Source: Herbiconiux sp. VKM Ac-1786
Lineage (GTDB): Bacteria; Actinomycetota; Actinomycetes; Actinomycetales; Microbacteriaceae
Reading direction: 5' to 3'
Assembly: GCF_015350805.1 (NCBI RefSeq)
Contig: NZ_JADKSG010000001.1
Location: 1,536,513 to 1,600,512 of the forward strand
DNA length: 64,000 nt
Part shown: in pieces, positions 60,070 through 64,000 of the stretch
Layout of the letters: every line of letters begins with the position of its first letter
Position numbering within the stretch: position 1 is the stretch's first letter
Position numbers and translations under genes: made by a program
Notes under the pieces: generated by a model
Told to the model about the DNA's origin: nothing
The model's input: only the letters and a program-made list of their open reading frames with translations
The model's database searches: none

Positions 60070-60752
60070 GCCCGGCCCCCTTCGTCAGAAGCGTCAGAGG
60101 AGTCGGTGTCCCCGGCACTCCACGGCGCGAGCACCGCCGCCGGGATCGACTCCACCAGCGCATCCGCCTCCCGCCACGACAGCCCCGCGACCGACAGCCC
60201 GACGGTCATCACGAGCCGCCGCCCCTCGGCCTCGTCGAGGTCGGTGCGCACGGCGACGTCGAGCACGCCGATCGCCGCATCCTCGATCAGTTGCGCGAGC
60301 GACTCGACGGGCACGCTCTCGCGAAAATAACCCTGAGAGACGCCCGCGCGGGTGGCCCGGCGAACGGATGCGCGCACCGGCGACAGGGCCGACGCCACCG
60401 TCTGCTCGAGCGGCCCGTGCACCGCGAGCTGGGCGAGCACGCGCACCTGCTGCACCTCGGCCCAGATGGCGGCGCCGATCAGGGCGAGGTGGATGCGCGG
60501 GTCGTCGTGGTGCACGTCGGCCAGCGCCTCGGAGATGCGGGTGCCGCCGCGGGTGAGCAGCTCGGCGAGCAGCTCGTCGCGGGAGGAGAAGTGGCCGTAG
60601 AGGGCGCGGCGCGAGAGACCGGCCTCGGCGGCGACGGCGTCGAGCGACGCCTCGGGGTCGCGGCGGAAGACGACCGAGGCGGCGAGCACGATGGCCTCGC
60701 GGTTCTCGAGGGCGTCACGCCGCGGGGCGCGGGGGGAGAGAGTGGTGGACAC
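60066..60752 (-). CDS. TetR family regulator of the YhgE operon
   Basis: A 228-residue repressor. The HTH region is SLDAVAAEAGLSRRALYGHFSSRDELLAELL (about residues 36-66). The C-terminal ligand domain has no clear family. I choose the GTG at 60752: TAGAAT ends 7 bases before it and a TTGCAC -35 lies 17 bases further, inside the operator. It overlaps the pseudo-ATPase gene by 4 bases, so the operon is autoregulated. Confidence 0.9.
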   Translation of the reverse strand: MSTTLSPRAPRRDALENREAIVLAASVVFRRDPEASLDAVAAEAGLSRRALYGHFSSRDELLAELLTRGGTRISEALADVHHDDPRIHLALIGAAIWAEVQQVRVLAQLAVHGPLEQTVASALSPVRASVRRATRAGVSQGYFRESVPVESLAQLIEDAAIGVLDVAVRTDLDEAEGRRLVMTVGLSVAGLSWREADALVESIPAAVLAPWSAGDTDSSDASDEGGRA

Positions 60753-60767
60753 GCCCCCGATTCTACT

Positions 60768-60791
60768 AACTTGCACACTACTGTGCAAGTT
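60768..60791. promoter_or_regulatory. TetR operator over the -35 box
   Basis: AACTTGCACA-N4-TGTGCAAGTT, perfect 10-bp arms. On the minus strand it contains the -35 TTGCAC (60788-60783); the -10 TAGAAT is at 60765-60760. Binding would block RNA polymerase. It also touches the last two bases of the LysR stop codon. Confidence 0.85.
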
Positions 60792-61704
60792 ATCCCGTGG
60801 TGGACGCCCGCCACGAAGCCGCCGAGGCCTCGAGGGCCGCCCGCAGCGCGCTGATCGCCGACGATCCGCTCGCCGAGGCCCGGTGCGCCGTGAAGATCGT
60901 GCGCCGCGGGGCGCCGGGCGGCGTGACCAGCCGGCAGGTGGTGGGCCGCCCGGCCCAGACCAGCTCGGGCATGAACGCCACGGCGTTGCCCGTCTCGATC
61001 AGCCGGATCTGCGTCTGCAGATCCGCCGTCTCGTAGCGCACGTCGGGTTCGAAGCCCGCGACGCGGCAGAGCTGCTCGGCGAAGTGGCGACTCGCGGTGC
61101 CCTGAGGTTCCATCACCCAGGGCATGGTGCGGGCATCCTGCATCGTGGCCAGCGGATGCGGGCTGGCCGCCTCGCCCGGCAGCGCCAGCTCGACCGCGTC
61201 GCTGGTGAGGTCGTGCCGCTCGAGACCGCTGAGCCAGGGGGCCGAGTGCGCCGGGTACTCCTCGCCGACCACGAGGTCGAACTCCCGCGCCCAGGTGTCG
61301 TGCAGCGCCTGGCCGGGTTCGCGCTGCGCCATCTCGATGCGCACGTTCGGATGCTCGTCGGTCATCGATCGCAGGGCCGGGGGCATCAGGGTGAGCGCCG
61401 CCGACTGGAACACCGCGACCCGCAGGGTGCCGCTGACCGTGTCGAGCGAGGACTGCAGCGCCACGTCGGCGCGCTCGAGCGTGTCGAGCAGCTCGGCGGC
61501 GGAGGCCACCAGCACCTCGGCCTGGGGAGTGAGCTGCAGGCGTCGTCCGGTGCGGCGGAACAGGGGCACGCCCGCCTCGCGCTCGAGGGCGCTCAGCTGC
61601 TGCGACACGGCCGACGGGCTGAAGCTGAGCGCTTCGGCGACGGCCGCGATGGTGCCGCGGATCGCCAGTTCGCGCAGCAGCACGAGTTTGCGCACGTCGA
61701 GCAT
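60790..61704 (-). CDS. LysR family regulator, likely of putA
   Basis: A 304-residue regulator. HTH: LLRELAIRGTIAAVAEALSFSPSAVSQQLSALEREAGVPLF in family pattern; effector domain about 90-290. AGAAGGG lies 6 bases before the ATG. It is divergent from putA (88 bases apart), the classic arrangement for a LysR-controlled catabolic gene, so it may sense proline or an intermediate. The 3' end abuts the TetR operator. Confidence 0.88.
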   Translation of the reverse strand: MLDVRKLVLLRELAIRGTIAAVAEALSFSPSAVSQQLSALEREAGVPLFRRTGRRLQLTPQAEVLVASAAELLDTLERADVALQSSLDTVSGTLRVAVFQSAALTLMPPALRSMTDEHPNVRIEMAQREPGQALHDTWAREFDLVVGEEYPAHSAPWLSGLERHDLTSDAVELALPGEAASPHPLATMQDARTMPWVMEPQGTASRHFAEQLCRVAGFEPDVRYETADLQTQIRLIETGNAVAFMPELVWAGRPTTCRLVTPPGAPRRTIFTAHRASASGSSAISALRAALEASAASWRASTTG

Positions 61705-61744
61705 CCGGACCCTTCTCTGTTCACGTCAGCTTACGCATATGCAT

Positions 61745-61765
61745 CAGCAACCATCGCTTTTGCTG
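61745..61765. promoter_or_regulatory. Inverted repeat CAGCAA-N9-TTGCTG in the lysR/putA spacer
   Basis: 6-bp arms, 28 bases before the putA ATG. Also GCATATGC nearby (61735-61742). Either could be a LysR binding site. Confidence 0.4.
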
Positions 61766-61792
61766 AGGCTTGCCGTGACGGAGCATTGCTGC

Positions 61793-64000
61793 ATGACCGA
61801 TCTGACGGATGCGCCCCGCGCCACGACCGATGCCGCTGTGACCGGAGCCGCCACGACCGATGCCGCCGCTGCCCGCCGCGAGCAAAGCACCGACACCGCC
61901 GCCCTCGCCGACGAAGTCGTCGCGCTGGTGCGCCGCTGGCTGACCGAGGCCGCGAGCCACGAGTCCGACGCCTCGGCCACGCGCCTGGCCGGCGTGCTCG
62001 CCGACCCCAAGGGCCTCGATTTCACGGTCGGGTTCGTCGACGGCGTGGTGCGCCCGGAGGACCTGAAGGTCGCCGCCGCCACGCTCGCCCGCATCGCCCC
62101 CGACGTGCCCGCGTTCCTGCCGCTGCCGCTCCGCGCCGCGGTGCGCCTCGGCGGCGTGATGGCGCCGGTGCTGCCCGGCGTCGTGGTGCCGATCGCGCGC
62201 CGTGTGCTGCGGCAGATGGTCGGCCACCTCGTGATCGACGCCACGGACACCAAGCTCGGGCCGGCGATCGCGAAGATCCGCAAGCCGGGCACGCGCCTGA
62301 ATGTGAACCTCCTCGGCGAGGCCGTGCTGGGCGAGCAGGAGGCCGGGCGACGGCTCGGCGGCACGATCCGGCTGCTCGGCCGCGACGACGTCGACTACGT
62401 CTCGATCAAGGTCTCGTCGACGGTCGCCCCGCACGCGCCCTGGGCCTTCGAGGACTCGGTCGCCGACGTGGTGGCGAAGCTCATCCCCCTCTTCGCCGAG
62501 GCCGCGAAGCCGCTGAAGAACGGCCGGCCTGCGAAGTTCATCAACCTCGACATGGAGGAGTACAAGGATCTCGACCTCACCCTCGAGGTCTTCATGCGCC
62601 TGCTCGACCGGCCCGAGTTCCGGCAGCTCGAGGCCGGCATCGTGCTGCAGGCCTACCTGCCCGACGCGCTCGCCGCGATGATGCGCCTGCAGGAGTGGGC
62701 GGCGAAGCGCCGAGCCCACGGCGGCGCCGGCGTCAAGGTGCGCCTGGTGAAGGGCGCGAACCTGCCGATGGAGCAGGTCGAGGCCTCGCTGCACGGCTGG
62801 CCGCTCGCCACCTGGGGCACGAAGCAGGACTCCGACACCAACTACAAGCGCGTCCTCGACTACGCCCTGCACCCCGACCGCATCGGCAACGTGCGGCTCG
62901 GCGTCGCGGGCCACAACCTCTTCGACCTCGCCTACGCCTGGATCGTCGCCGGCCGCCGCGGCGTGCGCGACGGCCTCGAGTTCGAGATGCTGCTCGGCAT
63001 GGCGCAGGGCCAGGCCGAGGCGGTCAAGCGCGAGGTCGGCTCGCTGCTGCTCTACACGCCGGTGGTGTCGCCGAAGGAGTTCGACGTGGCGATCGCGTAC
63101 CTGATCCGGCGCCTGGAGGAGGGCGCGTCGCAGGAGAACTTCATGTCGGCCGTCTTCGAGCTGAACGACCGGCCCGAGCTGTTCGAGCGCGAGCGCAGCC
63201 GCTTCACGGCGTCGCTCGAGGCCCTCGACACCGCGGTGCCGCCGGCCCGCCGGGTGGCCGACCGCTTCGCGGAGGTGGGCCGATCGGCGCCCGGCCGCTT
63301 CGTCAGCACGCCCGACACCGACCCGTCGGTGGCCGTCCACCGCGAGTGGGCCGACGGGATCCTGGCAAAGATCGAGGGCAGCACCCTCGGCATCGACACC
63401 GTCGCAGCGGCACGCGTCGAGACCGAGGCCGAGCTCGAGCGCATCGTCGCCGCAACCGTTCAAGCCGGTCGCGCGTGGGCGGAGCTGGGGGCCGCCGAGC
63501 GCGGCGCCATCCTGCACCGCGCCGGCGACGTGCTCGAGGAGCGCCGGGCCGAGCTGATCGAGGTGATGGCCGCCGAGGCCGGCAAGACCATCGACCAGGC
63601 CGACCCCGAGGTCTCGGAGGCCGTCGACTTCGCCCACTACTACGCCGAGCGCGGCCTCGAGCTCGAGGCCGTCGAGGGCGCGACGTTCGTGCCCGCCCGC
63701 CTGACGCTCGTCACCCCGCCGTGGAACTTCCCCGTCGCCATCCCGGCCGGCTCGGCGCTGGCGGCGCTCGCCGCGGGCTCACCCGTGCTGTTCAAGCCGG
63801 CGGGCCTGTCCGCCCGCTCGGGCGCGCTCGTCGCCGAGGCGCTCTGGGCCGCCGGCGTGCCCGCCGACGTGCTGCGGCTCGTCGACGTCGACGAGGAGAC
63901 GCTCGGCCGCCAGCTGGTCTCGCACCCCGCCGTCGACCGGGTCATCCTGACCGGCGCGTTCGAGACGGCCGAGCTGTTCCGCTCGTTCCGCCCGTCGTTG
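61793..64000 (+). CDS. putA: Bifunctional proline dehydrogenase / P5C dehydrogenase, 3' end outside window
   Basis: At least 736 codons. Oxidises proline to glutamate in two steps. The proline dehydrogenase domain (about residues 100-480) has YVSIKVSSTVAP, FINLDMEEYKDLDLT, VRLVKGANLP, and the FAD-binding YKRVLDYAL and GMAQGQAEAV regions. The aldehyde dehydrogenase domain starts about 510; PPWNFPVAIPAGSALAALAAGSPVLFKPA is the NAD-binding part. The window ends before its catalytic Cys. N-terminal Ala/Thr-rich extension. GGAG is 9 bases upstream of the ATG. Regulator LysR is divergent. Confidence 0.95.
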   Translation, partial: MTDLTDAPRATTDAAVTGAATTDAAAARREQSTDTAALADEVVALVRRWLTEAASHESDASATRLAGVLADPKGLDFTVGFVDGVVRPEDLKVAAATLARIAPDVPAFLPLPLRAAVRLGGVMAPVLPGVVVPIARRVLRQMVGHLVIDATDTKLGPAIAKIRKPGTRLNVNLLGEAVLGEQEAGRRLGGTIRLLGRDDVDYVSIKVSSTVAPHAPWAFEDSVADVVAKLIPLFAEAAKPLKNGRPAKFINLDMEEYKDLDLTLEVFMRLLDRPEFRQLEAGIVLQAYLPDALAAMMRLQEWAAKRRAHGGAGVKVRLVKGANLPMEQVEASLHGWPLATWGTKQDSDTNYKRVLDYALHPDRIGNVRLGVAGHNLFDLAYAWIVAGRRGVRDGLEFEMLLGMAQGQAEAVKREVGSLLLYTPVVSPKEFDVAIAYLIRRLEEGASQENFMSAVFELNDRPELFERERSRFTASLEALDTAVPPARRVADRFAEVGRSAPGRFVSTPDTDPSVAVHREWADGILAKIEGSTLGIDTVAAARVETEAELERIVAATVQAGRAWAELGAAERGAILHRAGDVLEERRAELIEVMAAEAGKTIDQADPEVSEAVDFAHYYAERGLELEAVEGATFVPARLTLVTPPWNFPVAIPAGSALAALAAGSPVLFKPAGLSARSGALVAEALWAAGVPADVLRLVDVDEETLGRQLVSHPAVDRVILTGAFETAELFRSFRPSL

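Overview
This window is a chromosomal segment of a very GC-rich actinobacterium, most likely a member of the Microbacteriaceae. The assignment is an inference from several things seen together: strong G/C third-position bias, frequent GTG starts, many genes whose start codon lies 6-7 bases after a TANNNT box (leaderless mRNAs), the regulator-nadA-nadB-nadC-nadS operon order known from actinobacteria, a class E sortase-type LAATG tail, and heavy use of the GGATGC/GCATCC hexamer. I see no rRNA, tRNA, CRISPR array, insertion sequence, phage gene or integrase. Both ends of the window cut through genes.

Layout. 0-3 kb: a HAD-IIA phosphatase (partial), a lipoprotein and an aldo/keto reductase. 3-8.7 kb: a five-gene operon for de novo NAD synthesis led by a Nudix-type repressor (NrtR/NdnR). 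8.7-10.4 kb: a DUF1345 membrane protein and pyridoxal kinase PdxY. 10.5-12.8 kb: three neighbouring MmyB-type regulator genes, one of them only a ligand-binding domain without a DNA-binding domain. 12.9-25.3 kb: a sugar locus with an aldo/keto reductase, a mutarotase-like protein, a GH35 beta-galactosidase, a CUT1 ABC transporter without its ATPase, an AraC regulator and a 1120-residue DUF5107-TPR protein. Inverted repeats in its promoters and a nearly identical 13-mer at two of them suggest common control.

25.4-34.4 kb: an apparently uncharacterised catabolic cluster. One strand carries an asparaginase-like protein with altered catalytic residues, a RutA-like flavin monooxygenase, a second monooxygenase of the NtaA/SnaA/DszA type and a GntR/UTRA regulator. 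Facing it are an MFS transporter and an orphan solute-binding lipoprotein. Beyond these lie an NADPH-dependent FMN reductase and a RutF-like flavin reductase. The parts fit reduced-flavin supply, two-component oxidative attack on an N- or S-containing (perhaps heterocyclic) compound, and amide hydrolysis. This is my best candidate for a new system.

34.4-48 kb: a DtxR/MntR regulator, SseB, small unknown proteins, an aromatic or histidinol-phosphate aminotransferase with YitT and a divergent Lrp regulator, a sortable SGNH hydrolase, an ABC-F ATPase with a long leader, a lactonase, and a manganese transporter (MntH) whose start codon lies inside a near-perfect DtxR-type palindrome. 48-57 kb: a CorA-like transporter, a TrmH/SpoU methyltransferase, an EamA exporter, a Tat-secreted protein, a metallo-beta-lactamase-fold hydrolase and a membrane-anchored sulfite-oxidase-like protein. 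57-60.8 kb: a TetR-controlled operon of a degenerate ABC ATPase and a YhgE/Pip membrane protein. 60.8-64 kb: a LysR regulator divergent from bifunctional proline catabolism gene putA (cut by the window end).

Two structural themes recur. Convergent gene pairs are often separated by long, perfect or nearly perfect inverted repeats. Four genes carry short tandem duplications that include their own stop codon.
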